Of a stretch of DNA of 64,000 bases, positions 27,844-35,948 are shown piece after piece. Location: contig NZ_CP066783.1 of NCBI RefSeq assembly GCF_019186805.1, positions 1,045,501 through 1,109,500 of the forward strand, read 5' to 3'. Origin of the DNA: Comamonas fluminis (GTDB lineage: Bacteria > Pseudomonadota > Gammaproteobacteria > Burkholderiales > Burkholderiaceae_C). The position numbers were made by a program, and so were the translations under genes. How positions within the stretch are numbered: position 1 is the stretch's first letter; each line of letters starts with the position of its first letter. The notes beneath the pieces are model-generated. The model made no database searches and was not told the origin of the DNA. It worked only from the letters and a program-made list of their open reading frames with translations.

Positions 27844-27880
27844 CTGCTTGCGCTTGATGAATATGCGCTGCAGGCTGGTT
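27832..27880. repeat. dispersed palindromic repeat overlapping the VOC stop codon
   Basis: The core is AGCTGCTTGCGCTTGATGAA followed by TATGCGCTGCAGGCTGG. It begins at the end of the VOC gene and supplies its TAG stop. Related to the elements at 748-832 and 44803-44878. Confidence 0.65.
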
Positions 27881-27898
27881 TGATTGAAGGAGTTGCCA

Positions 27899-28774
27899 TT
27901 GAATATCCTGACCTGGAACACGCAGTGGTGCTGCGGCATGGATGGCCAAGTCAGCGTGGAACGCATCGTGCAGCACGCCTTGCAGATGGGTGAAGCGGCG
28001 GGAGGGCTGGATGTGCTGTGCCTGCAGGAAATAGCGGTCAATTACCCAGCCTTGCAGGGCCAGCCGGGAAACCAGCTCGCTCAATTGCAGGCGCTTTTGC
28101 CGGGCTGGAATGTTTTCTTCGGCGCCGCCATTGATGAGTTCACGGCGCAAGGGCGGCAGCAGTTTGGCAATGTGATTGCCACGCGGCTGCCGGTGCTGCA
28201 GATTCAGCATCATCCATTGCCCATGCCCGCCGAGGCTGACATGCGCTGCATGCCGCGCATGTGTTCGGTGGTGACGGTCAATGACCCAATGCTGGGGCCG
28301 GTGCGCATCATGACCACGCATCTGGAGTATTTCTCCAGACGTCAGCGCATGGCGCAGGCCAGGGCTTTGCGGGCCTTGCACATGCAGGCTTGCGCGCTGG
28401 CCGATGTGCCACCGCAGCCATCCTCTGATGGCTCGCCCTACCAGACCAAGCCGCACACCCATCACGCCGTGCTGTGCGGAGATTTCAACTTCGAGCCGCA
28501 TGAGACGGAATATGCACAGCTGTCTGCCCCCTGGGGCGCCAGTGAAACGGATGGCCTGCGTGCAGGGCAGTGGCATAACAGCTGGAGCGTGCTGCACCCC
28601 GATGCGCCGCAACCGCCCACATTCCGTCTGCAGGATCGCACCTGGGGGCCAGAGCCAGGTGCTTGCGATTTCATTTGGGTCAGCGACAGCCTGAAGAGTC
28701 ATGTGCAGAGCTGGCAGGTGGACAGCGGTACACAGGCATCCGATCATCAGCCGGTGCTATTGGCTTTGCGCTGA
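27899..28774 (+). CDS. endonuclease/exonuclease/phosphatase (EEP) family hydrolase
   Basis: This 291-aa DNase I-like fold enzyme is probably translated from a TTG at 27899, which has an AAGGAG ribosome-binding site seven bases upstream. The family's metal and catalytic motifs are in order: NILTWNTQW, LCLQEIA (Glu), IMTTHLEYFS (His), LCGDFNFEPHE (Asp/Asn) and ASDHQPVLL (Asp-His). EEP members include nucleases, sphingomyelinases and inositol phosphatases; the substrate here is unknown. No signal peptide is seen, so it is cytoplasmic. Confidence 0.88.
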   Translation: MNILTWNTQWCCGMDGQVSVERIVQHALQMGEAAGGLDVLCLQEIAVNYPALQGQPGNQLAQLQALLPGWNVFFGAAIDEFTAQGRQQFGNVIATRLPVLQIQHHPLPMPAEADMRCMPRMCSVVTVNDPMLGPVRIMTTHLEYFSRRQRMAQARALRALHMQACALADVPPQPSSDGSPYQTKPHTHHAVLCGDFNFEPHETEYAQLSAPWGASETDGLRAGQWHNSWSVLHPDAPQPPTFRLQDRTWGPEPGACDFIWVSDSLKSHVQSWQVDSGTQASDHQPVLLALR

Positions 28775-28848
28775 CACTGCTTGAGGATGTAGCGCGTGCG
28801 TGCGCAACCGGCCTGCATGGTTTGATCCAACAATTCAAGGAGGATTTC

Positions 28849-29403
28849 ATGAACAGCAATCTTGCTTCCATGTCTGTGATGTTTCGTCGTAACTGGTGGG
28901 CCCTGCTGCTGCGCGGTCTGGCGGCCATCGTCTTTGGTGTTCTGACCTGGCTGCAGCCTGCGGCATCCGCCGCTGCGCTGGTGCTGGTGTTTGGTGTCTA
29001 TGTGCTGGTAGATGGCGTGCTGGCCATCTTCTCGGCTTTTCAGAGCCGCAAAGAATCCAGTCACTGGTGGGTGGTGCTGATCTGGGGGCTTATCAGCACG
29101 GTGGTGGGCTTGCTGATGCTGTTTCAGCCTGCAATTACGGCGCTGGTGATGACGATCTACATCGGTGTCTGGGCGCTGATGACTGGTGTGATGGAGGTCG
29201 TGGCCGCCATTCGCCTGCGCAAGGAAATTCAGGGCGAATGGCTGCTGATTCTGGGTGGTCTGATTTCCGTGCTGTTCGGCATCTTTGTGCTGATGCAGCC
29301 TGCCGCCGGCATGATGGCCATGCTGTGGGTGCTGGCTACCTACGCCGTGGTGTTTGGCGCACTGATGGTGGTTCTGGCTTTCAAGGTCAAAAACGCCTTC
29401 TGA
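28849..29403 (+). CDS. HdeD-family (DUF308) membrane protein
   Basis: This 184-aa inner-membrane protein with six helices is of the HdeD type, which in E. coli helps acid resistance at high cell density. The ATG at 28849 has a near-perfect AAGGAGGA ribosome-binding site. Typical HdeD features are NWWALLLRGLAAIVFGVLTW at the start, a repeated LVLVFGVYVLVDGVLAIF / YIGVWALMTGVMEVVAAIR pair and GLISVLFGIFVLMQPAAG. The physiological role outside enterics is uncertain. Confidence 0.9.
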   Translation: MNSNLASMSVMFRRNWWALLLRGLAAIVFGVLTWLQPAASAAALVLVFGVYVLVDGVLAIFSAFQSRKESSHWWVVLIWGLISTVVGLLMLFQPAITALVMTIYIGVWALMTGVMEVVAAIRLRKEIQGEWLLILGGLISVLFGIFVLMQPAAGMMAMLWVLATYAVVFGALMVVLAFKVKNAF

Positions 29404-29421
29404 GGCATTGCAGGCATCCAG

Positions 29422-29448
29422 AGCGGCCCGGGCAAGGGCCGCTTTTTT
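29422..29448 (+). terminator. intrinsic terminator after hdeD
   Basis: The stem GCGGCCC / GGGCCGC with a 6-nt loop is followed by six T. Confidence 0.9.
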
Positions 29449-29527
29449 GTGACCATAAGTTGCGCGTGCTGCGCCTGTACCAAGGCTGGCAGCCCATCTT
29501 TGGGACAATGGCCCAAAAGGCAAACCC

Positions 29528-31987
29528 ATGCAGACAACGGACAAGCGACAAAGCAAACAAAAAGCGGGCAATGCAGCGAAAGCGCTGCTGTGGGGCGGTG
29601 TGCTGTGGCTGGGCCTGGTGGGCAGCAGCCACGCCTTGCCCAGCTTTGATGAAGTGCGGCGCGAGCACAAATCGTCAGAGACCTTGCTGCTCTCGCGCGA
29701 AGGTGAAGAGCTGCAGCGCCTGCGCACCGACACCACGGTGCGCCGTGGCCCCTGGGTGAGCCTGGGTGATGTCTCGCCAGCTTTGCGTACGGCGCTGGTG
29801 CTGAGCGAAGACAAGCGCTTTTATGAGCACAGCGGTGTGGACTGGGCTGCGGTAACGGCTGCCGCCTGGGGCAATCTATGGAACAGCCGCACACGCGGCG
29901 CCAGCACCATCACCATGCAGCTGGCCGGTCTGCTGGATGGCGACTGGCGACAAGGCCCGGGCGGGCGCACCATGGTGCAGAAAATTGGCCAGACAGTGGC
30001 AGCCCAGGTGCTGGACAGACGCTGGCGCAAGGACGAGATTCTGGAAGCCTATCTGAACATGGTGCCGTTTCGCGGTGAGATCGTGGGCATTGATGCCCTG
30101 TCTCAAAGCCTGTTTGGCAAGGCGCCGCATGGGCTGGATGCACGGGAGTCGGCCATTGCATCAGCACTGGTGCGCGCCCCCAATGCATCGGCAGAGCGCG
30201 TAGCCCAGCGCGCCTGCGGTGTGCTGCAGGTGATGGCCCCTGATGATGTGGCCGCACGCGACTGCACGGCAATGCAGCTGTACACGGCCAGTGTGCTGCA
30301 GCGCAGGCAGTGGCAGCCCGCCGAAGGCATAGCGCCGCACTTTGCGCGCCGCTGGCTGGCGCTGCCGCAGAACAAAGGGCAGGAGCAGGAGCAGGTGCGC
30401 TCCACCCTGAGCGCACCGCTGCAGCGCTTTGCCGTCAGCAGCCTGCAGCAGCATCTGCGCGAATTGCAGGGCCGCAATGTGGAGGATGGTGCGCTGGTGG
30501 TGCTGGATAACCGCAGCGGTGAAATCCTGGCCTGGGTGGGCTCATCGGGCACGATGAGCCAGGCGTCTGAAGTGGATGGCGTGACGGCCATGCGCCAGCC
30601 TGGCTCCACGCTCAAGCCTTTTCTCTATGGGCAGGCGATTGCCGAAAAGCGCATTACCGCAGCGTCGCTGATCGAAGATTCATCGGCCCACATTCCCACG
30701 CAGAACGGTCTCTATATTCCGCAGAACTATGACCGCCGCTTCAAGGGCTGGGTCTCGGCACGCACTGCACTGGCCGCATCGCTGAACGTGCCTGCGGTGC
30801 GCACGCTGGTCATGGTCACACCCGATGCATTTTTCGATCAGCTCAAGCGCCTAGGCCTGCCGCTGCGCGAAAGCGGGGGCTACTACGGCTTCAGTCTGGC
30901 GCTGGGCAGCAGTGAAGTGCCCTTGCTCAATCTGACCAATGCCTACCGCGCACTGGGCAATGGCGGACGCTATATGCCCGTGAGCTGGTCGCTGCCCGCC
31001 ACAGGCAGCCGCATGGCAGGCGGCAAGCCCAGTGATGGGTCCAGCAGCGCGCAAGCGCCGGTGCAGGCGCTGGATGCGCGAGCAGCTTTTATCGTGGGCG
31101 ATATTCTTTCCGACAACATGGCGCGTGCGCCCACCTTTGGCACTGACAGCGTGCTGGCCACGCGCTTCTGGACAGCCGTGAAAACCGGCACCAGCAAAGA
31201 CATGCGCGACAACTGGGCGGTGGGCTGGTCGCAGCGCTACACCGTGGGCGTGTGGGTGGGCAATGCGCGTGGCGATGCCATGCACTCCGTCAGCGGCACC
31301 AGCGGTGCGGCGCCCATCTGGGCGGATGTGATGGGATTTTTGCACCGCAACACTCCCAGCCGTGCGCCGCAGGCCCCGCAGGGCGTGGTGCAGCAGTCTG
31401 TGCAGTTTGGTGCGAATGCGGCGGGCTCGCCCATCGAAAGCAAGCGCAGCGAATGGTTTGTGACAGGAACGCAGCAGCCTGTTTTTGCTATGGATCACAT
31501 AGCTGATGGCGAAGGTCCATCAAGCGCTACAGGCAAAAAAAGCAACAAAGTTGGTAATGCCAGCAGCACGGCTGGCGTCGTCAGCGCCGTGCGCATTTCG
31601 CGCCCTGCCAATGGGACAATTCTGGCGCTGGACCCCGACATTCCACCCGACGCCCAGCGCGTGCAACTGATTGCCCGCCAGACCGGCATGGCTGCCGAGC
31701 AGGACTGGCGCGACAGCAGCCTGCGCTGGCGTCTGGTCACGCGCCAGTATGTGGCGCCGCCCAAGGTGGCGGGCAGCAACCCGCAGCCGGTGACACCCGT
31801 GGTGCGCGAAGTTCCAAGAGAGCTGGGGCGCGGCAGTCAGATGGGCTGGCTGCCCTGGCCAGGCCGCCACCGGCTGGAGCTGCTGGATGCATCCGGCAAA
31901 GTGCTGGACAGCATCAACCTGGAAGTGCGCGGTGCCGGTGCGCTGGTGGCGGGGCCCGAAGAGATCAAGCCCGTGCGCCGCCGCTGA
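29528..31987 (+). CDS. pbpC: penicillin-binding protein 1C
   Basis: This 819-aa bifunctional peptidoglycan synthase has a short N-terminal membrane anchor. The GT51 glycosyltransferase domain follows (VLSEDKRFYEHSGVDW, RGASTITMQLAGLL, LDRRWRKDEILEAYLNMVPF). The transpeptidase domain has SxxK in PGSTLKPF (S360/K363), the SLN motif in AASLNVPAV and KTGTSKDMRDNW. A C-terminal BiPBP_C-like domain (about residues 680-815) completes the PBP1C plan. PBP1C usually partners with the periplasmic alpha-2-macroglobulin encoded about 2 kb upstream. A palindromic repeat appears to be inserted in frame between the transpeptidase and C-terminal domains (31482-31541). Confidence 0.95.
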   Translation: MQTTDKRQSKQKAGNAAKALLWGGVLWLGLVGSSHALPSFDEVRREHKSSETLLLSREGEELQRLRTDTTVRRGPWVSLGDVSPALRTALVLSEDKRFYEHSGVDWAAVTAAAWGNLWNSRTRGASTITMQLAGLLDGDWRQGPGGRTMVQKIGQTVAAQVLDRRWRKDEILEAYLNMVPFRGEIVGIDALSQSLFGKAPHGLDARESAIASALVRAPNASAERVAQRACGVLQVMAPDDVAARDCTAMQLYTASVLQRRQWQPAEGIAPHFARRWLALPQNKGQEQEQVRSTLSAPLQRFAVSSLQQHLRELQGRNVEDGALVVLDNRSGEILAWVGSSGTMSQASEVDGVTAMRQPGSTLKPFLYGQAIAEKRITAASLIEDSSAHIPTQNGLYIPQNYDRRFKGWVSARTALAASLNVPAVRTLVMVTPDAFFDQLKRLGLPLRESGGYYGFSLALGSSEVPLLNLTNAYRALGNGGRYMPVSWSLPATGSRMAGGKPSDGSSSAQAPVQALDARAAFIVGDILSDNMARAPTFGTDSVLATRFWTAVKTGTSKDMRDNWAVGWSQRYTVGVWVGNARGDAMHSVSGTSGAAPIWADVMGFLHRNTPSRAPQAPQGVVQQSVQFGANAAGSPIESKRSEWFVTGTQQPVFAMDHIADGEGPSSATGKKSNKVGNASSTAGVVSAVRISRPANGTILALDPDIPPDAQRVQLIARQTGMAAEQDWRDSSLRWRLVTRQYVAPPKVAGSNPQPVTPVVREVPRELGRGSQMGWLPWPGRHRLELLDASGKVLDSINLEVRGAGALVAGPEEIKPVRRR
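31482..31541. repeat. palindromic repeat element in frame inside pbpC
   Basis: It contains the perfect inverted repeat GCTATG-GATCA-CATAGC and then CCATCAAGCGCTACAGGC followed by A7. The AT-rich ends and CAAGCGCT core match intergenic elements such as 61924-61948. It encodes residues about 653-672, a linker with no conserved motif. Confidence 0.6.
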
Positions 31988-32012
31988 GCCTGGGGTGAAG
32001 GAGGGCCGAAAT

Positions 32013-33152
32013 TCAGCCTTCTTTCACCAGCAGATTGCCGGTGATTTCGCTGACGTTTTTCACGCTGGTCAAGGTCATGGCCACGCGCATTTCCTTTTCC
32101 AGCAGGTCCAGCAGATTGCTCACACCGGCCCCCCCATCGGCAGCCAGTGCATAGATAAAGGCGCGGCCAATCATGGTGCAGTCGGCACCCAGGGCCAGCA
32201 TGCGCACAATGTCCAGACCATTGCGAATGCCTGAGTCCGCCAGAATCTTGATCTGGCCTTTGACCGCATCGGCAATCGCGGGCAGCGCGCGGGCCGAAGA
32301 CAGCACGCCATCGAGCTGGCGACCACCATGGTTGGAGACGATGATGCCATCCGCGCCAAAGCGCACGGCGTCCTTGGCGTCCTCGGGGTCGAGAATGCCC
32401 TTGATGACCATGGGGCCCTTCCAGAAGTCGCGAATCCACTCCAGATCGCTCCACGAAATAGAAGGGTCAAAGTTCGCGCCCAGGTAGCCCATATAGTCTT
32501 CCAGGCTCACGTTCTTGCCCAGATACGTAGAGATATTGCCCAGCGTGTGGGGGCGCCCCATCAGGCCCACATCCAGTGCCCAGTGCGGGTGCGTGACGGC
32601 CTGCAGATAGCGGCGCATGGCGGCGTTCTGGCCGCTCATGCCCGAGTGCGCATCGCGGTAACGTGCGCCGGGCACGGGCATGTCCACCGTGAAGACCAGG
32701 GTGGAGACACCAGCGGCTTGCGCGCGCTCTAGCGCGTTCTTCATAAAGCCGCGGTCCTTGAGCACATAGAGCTGGAACCACATGGGACGCTTGATCTGGG
32801 GCGCGACTTCTTCAATCGGGCAGACCGAGACGGTGGACAGCGTAAAGGGGATGCCTTTCCTGTCGGCAGCCATGGCGGCCTGCACCTCACCGCGCCGTGC
32901 ATACATGCCAGTCAGGCCCACGGGCGAGAGCGCCACGGGCAGGGCCAGTTTTTCACCAAACAGTTCGATGCTGGTATCGAGCTTGCTCATGTCCTTGAGC
33001 ACGCGCTGGCGCAGCGCTACATCGGCCAGATCGCTGACATTGCGGCCCAGTGTCTTTTCCGCATAAGCGCCACCATCGATGTAGTGGAAGAGAAAAGGCG
33101 GCAGCCGCTTTTGAGCGGCAGCACGGTAATCGGTGGTGGAGGAAATGATCAT
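32013..33152 (-). CDS. lldD: FMN-dependent L-lactate dehydrogenase
   Basis: This 379-aa membrane-associated flavoenzyme oxidises L-lactate to pyruvate and feeds electrons to quinone. It closely resembles E. coli LldD, beginning [18 protein letters not shown]. The FMN barrel shows [17 protein letters not shown], the [10 protein letters not shown] strand and the catalytic [10 protein letters not shown] with H275. Its start overlaps the lldR stop by four bases, and the order lctP-lldR-lldD on the minus strand is the same as the E. coli lldPRD operon. Confidence 0.96.
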   Translation of the reverse strand: MIISSTTDYRAAAQKRLPPFLFHYIDGGAYAEKTLGRNVSDLADVALRQRVLKDMSKLDTSIELFGEKLALPVALSPVGLTGMYARRGEVQAAMAADRKGIPFTLSTVSVCPIEEVAPQIKRPMWFQLYVLKDRGFMKNALERAQAAGVSTLVFTVDMPVPGARYRDAHSGMSGQNAAMRRYLQAVTHPHWALDVGLMGRPHTLGNISTYLGKNVSLEDYMGYLGANFDPSISWSDLEWIRDFWKGPMVIKGILDPEDAKDAVRFGADGIIVSNHGGRQLDGVLSSARALPAIADAVKGQIKILADSGIRNGLDIVRMLALGADCTMIGRAFIYALAADGGAGVSNLLDLLEKEMRVAMTLTSVKNVSEITGNLLVKEG

Positions 33153-33919
33153 GAGATAGTCACCGGGGTAGATGAAAAGCGACCCAGCCGCTCAAGCCGC
33201 GCAGCGTCGGCATCGGCCTGGGTCAGTTTTTCGTGGACATAGGCCAGGTGTTCGCCGATCACGGCTCTGGCCTGCTCAGGTTCGCTGGCGATGATGGCCT
33301 GCATGAGGTCATGGTGCTGACGCGTCAGCAGCTCCAGCACTTTGGGGTCGTCGTGCACAAACATCAGGCGGCGGTTCTGGGCCACGGTGTTGAGCACCAT
33401 CTCGAACAGGCTGCGCATGACCTGTACCACAACCACGTTGTGCGAGGCCTCGGCAATCGCCAGATGAAACTGTGCATCAGCGCGGGCCGAGTTCGCTGCA
33501 TCCTGGCTTTTCTGGTGGCGCAGCATCTCGTCAAAGCAGCGGCGGATATGGTCCTTGTCCTTGTCCGTTGCGCGCTGCGCGGCATGCCAGGCGGTGTTGA
33601 TTTCGATCATCTGGCGCGTCTCCAGCACGTCGTAGCGGTACTGGGGGTCGTCACGAATCAGCGGAATCAACGGGGCTACAGCCTGGTCTGGCCACTCCTG
33701 CATGCGTTCGCGCAGAAAGGTGCCCGAGCCCACACGGCTTTCCAGCACACCACGGCTTGCGAGCTTCTGAATCGCCTCGCGCAGCGCCGTACGCGACACG
33801 CCCAGTTGCTCCGACAGCGCCCGCTCCGTCGGCAGCTTGGCACCGCTTTGCAGTTGGGTGGTCTGGATCAACTCCAGCAGTTGCTGGGCGACGCGGTCGG
33901 ACAGGCGCATGACGGGCAT
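33149..33919 (-). CDS. lldR: FCD/GntR-type lactate-responsive regulator
   Basis: This 256-aa regulator has an N-terminal winged helix-turn-helix (residues 1-75, [20 protein letters not shown]) and an all-helical FCD ligand domain with the expected Asp/His metal ligands spread over residues 90-235. Its place between the permease and dehydrogenase genes indicates it is LldR, which binds L-lactate and controls this operon. Two perfect palindromes upstream of lctP are its likely operators. Confidence 0.93.
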   Translation of the reverse strand: MPVMRLSDRVAQQLLELIQTTQLQSGAKLPTERALSEQLGVSRTALREAIQKLASRGVLESRVGSGTFLRERMQEWPDQAVAPLIPLIRDDPQYRYDVLETRQMIEINTAWHAAQRATDKDKDHIRRCFDEMLRHQKSQDAANSARADAQFHLAIAEASHNVVVVQVMRSLFEMVLNTVAQNRRLMFVHDDPKVLELLTRQHHDLMQAIIASEPEQARAVIGEHLAYVHEKLTQADADAARLERLGRFSSTPVTIS

Positions 33920-33937
33920 GGGTTCTTCAGTAGGTTT

Positions 33938-35605
33938 TCAGTGGGGAATCATTCCCGGGAACACATAGGCCTGCAGTGTGCAGATGATGCCGATGATGAC
34001 CAGGAAGGCCAGGCTGTGCTTGACGGTGAAGCGGAACAGGTCCGACTCCTTGCCAGCCAGTCCCACTGCCGCGCAGGCAATGGCAATGGATTGAGGCGAG
34101 ATCATTTTGCCAGTCACGCCGCCTGTGGTGTTGGCCGTCACGGTAAGCACCTCAGGCAAGCCCAGTTGCGCAGCCGTTGTGGCTTGCAGCGCGCCAAACA
34201 AGGCGTTGGCCGATGTGTCAGAGCCCGTGAGGAACACGCCCAGCCAGCCCAGGAAGGGCGAGAAGAATGCAAAGGCCTTGCCGGTGTGAGCCAGCGCCAG
34301 AGCCAGCGTGGTGGACAGACCCGAGTAGTTGGCGATGAAAGCAAAGGCCAGCACCATGCCGATGGAGTAGATGGGCAGGGCCAGTTCCTTGAAGGTCTCG
34401 CCCAGCGTCTGCACTGCCACCGAAGGCTTGAGGCGCAGGATGATGATGGAGATGATCGCTGCAATCAGAATGGCGGTGCCGGTGGCAGACAGCCAGTTGA
34501 AGGAGTACACCGCACCATAAGGCGTGGGTGTGCTCACGATAGGCGCCACCTTTTGCACGATGTTGTGCAGCATGGGCACCTGAAGATTGATCACGGCACC
34601 CGCCAGCGGGCCGCCCGCAGCAAACAAGGCCTTGAAAGGCTTGACGCTCCAGATCGTCACCATCGCGGTAAGGATGATGAAGGGCGACCAGGCCTTGAGC
34701 ACAACGCCGGTAGTCAGCTTGACGGGCGCAGCGGTGGAAACCTTGGGGGCTGCGGCACCTGCTTCAGGCGCGAAGCGGAAGATGTGTTTGGGCTGCCAGA
34801 ACTTGAGGAAGGTCGTCAGCGTGATCAGCGCAAAGATGGCCGAGGTGATATCGGGCAGCTCGGGGCCGATGTAGTTGGCTGTCAAAAACTGGCCGATGGC
34901 AAAGCTGCCGCCGCCCACCAGCACGGCAGGCCAGGTTTCCTTGACGCCGCGCCAGCCGTCCATGATGGCCATGAGCCAGAACAGCACGAGGATGGTCATG
35001 AAGGGCAACTGGCGACCGGCCATCTGGCTGATCAGCATGGGGTCGATGTTCGAAACCTGACCGGCCACGATGACGGGAATGCCCATCGCACCAAAAGCCA
35101 CGGGGGCGGTATTGCCGATCAGGCACAGACCGGCTGCGTACAGCGGCCTGAAACCCAGGCCCACCAGCAGCGCTGCCGTAATGGCCACGGGCGCGCCAAA
35201 GCCTGCAGCACCTTCAAGGAAGGCGCCAAAGCAGAAACCCACCAGAATCAGCTGCAGCCGCTGGTCTTCCGTAACCGACAGAATCGACGAGCGAATGATG
35301 TCGAACTGCCCGGTCTTGACGGAGACCTTGTAGAGAAACACGGCGGCCACAATGATCCAGGCGATGGGCCACAGACCGTAGAAGAAGCCATAGACCGCTG
35401 CGGCCAGTGCGTTGGCCACAGGCATTTTGTAGAAGAAGAGGGCCACTGCCAGCGACAGTGCCACGGTGATGGTGCCCGCCACATAGCCTTTGAGTCGCAG
35501 CTTGGTCAGCGCGATAAAGAAAAAGAGGATGGGGATGAGAGCCACCAGAGCCGACACCCACACATTGCCTGCGGGGTCATAGTTTTGCGACCAGATTTCT
35601 TGCAT
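33938..35605 (-). CDS. lctP: L-lactate permease, LldP/GlcA type
   Basis: This 555-aa inner-membrane lactate/proton symporter has about 13-14 helices. The ATG at 35605 has AGGAG nine bases upstream and gives [20 protein letters not shown], like E. coli LldP. Long stretches are family-typical: [57 protein letters not shown] and [20 protein letters not shown]. It is the first gene of the lctP-lldR-lldD unit. Confidence 0.96.
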   Translation of the reverse strand: MQEIWSQNYDPAGNVWVSALVALIPILFFFIALTKLRLKGYVAGTITVALSLAVALFFYKMPVANALAAAVYGFFYGLWPIAWIIVAAVFLYKVSVKTGQFDIIRSSILSVTEDQRLQLILVGFCFGAFLEGAAGFGAPVAITAALLVGLGFRPLYAAGLCLIGNTAPVAFGAMGIPVIVAGQVSNIDPMLISQMAGRQLPFMTILVLFWLMAIMDGWRGVKETWPAVLVGGGSFAIGQFLTANYIGPELPDITSAIFALITLTTFLKFWQPKHIFRFAPEAGAAAPKVSTAAPVKLTTGVVLKAWSPFIILTAMVTIWSVKPFKALFAAGGPLAGAVINLQVPMLHNIVQKVAPIVSTPTPYGAVYSFNWLSATGTAILIAAIISIIILRLKPSVAVQTLGETFKELALPIYSIGMVLAFAFIANYSGLSTTLALALAHTGKAFAFFSPFLGWLGVFLTGSDTSANALFGALQATTAAQLGLPEVLTVTANTTGGVTGKMISPQSIAIACAAVGLAGKESDLFRFTVKHSLAFLVIIGIICTLQAYVFPGMIPH

Positions 35606-35732
35606 TGACTTGCGCTCCTGAACTGCGAGGAAGTGCGGTGCTTCCGTGGCAGCTGGAAGCCCTCGCATTCTTTGTTTTGACCGGGTTCAGCGTTGCGTCC
35701 TGGCAGGAGCACGCTGTGACCTAATTGGTTTA

Positions 35733-35749
35733 AATTGGTATTACCAATT
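35733..35749. promoter_or_regulatory. promoter-proximal LldR-type operator
   Basis: This is a perfect 17-bp palindrome, AATTGGTATTACCAATT. It is centred about 25 bp downstream of the probable transcription start of lctP. The form matches FCD/GntR operators (TTGGT..ACCAA). Confidence 0.85.
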
Positions 35750-35772
35750 AAAGAGTTTTCAAAGTGGAGCGG

Positions 35773-35778
35773 ATTATA
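35773..35778 (-). promoter_or_regulatory. -10 element of the lctP-lldR-lldD promoter
   Basis: On the minus strand this reads TATAAT, a consensus -10, about 165 bp before the lctP start codon and between the two operators. No good -35 is found at 16-18 bp, which could mean that an activator helps. The assignment is inferred from position. Confidence 0.6.
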
Positions 35779-35830
35779 GAAACGGAATTTTTCTCAATTA
35801 TTCATGGTTTTCCCTTGAATTTACAATATT

Positions 35831-35845
35831 ATTGGTAATACCAAT
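35831..35845. promoter_or_regulatory. distal LldR-type operator
   Basis: This is a perfect 15-bp palindrome, ATTGGTAATACCAAT, sharing the TTGGTA/TACCAA arms of the proximal site. It is centred 97 bp away and upstream of the -10. The pair resembles the two lldPRD operators of E. coli, which are bridged by LldR. Confidence 0.83.
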
Positions 35846-35894
35846 TTGCAAATCAAGAGGCAAGGTCAGACCGGAAAAGAGACTTGGGGGACGC

Positions 35895-35928
35895 AAAAAA
35901 GCCGCAGTCCATACGGCACTGCGGCTTG
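35895..35928 (-). terminator. intrinsic terminator of the second lactate permease gene
   Basis: The stem GCCGCAGT / ACTGCGGC is followed on the minus strand by six T. It isolates this gene from the lctP promoter region. The rest of the 343-bp gap (35606-35948) holds the lctP leader, -10 and operators. Confidence 0.9.
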
Positions 35929-35948
35929 TTGCGGGGGGTGATTGGCGA

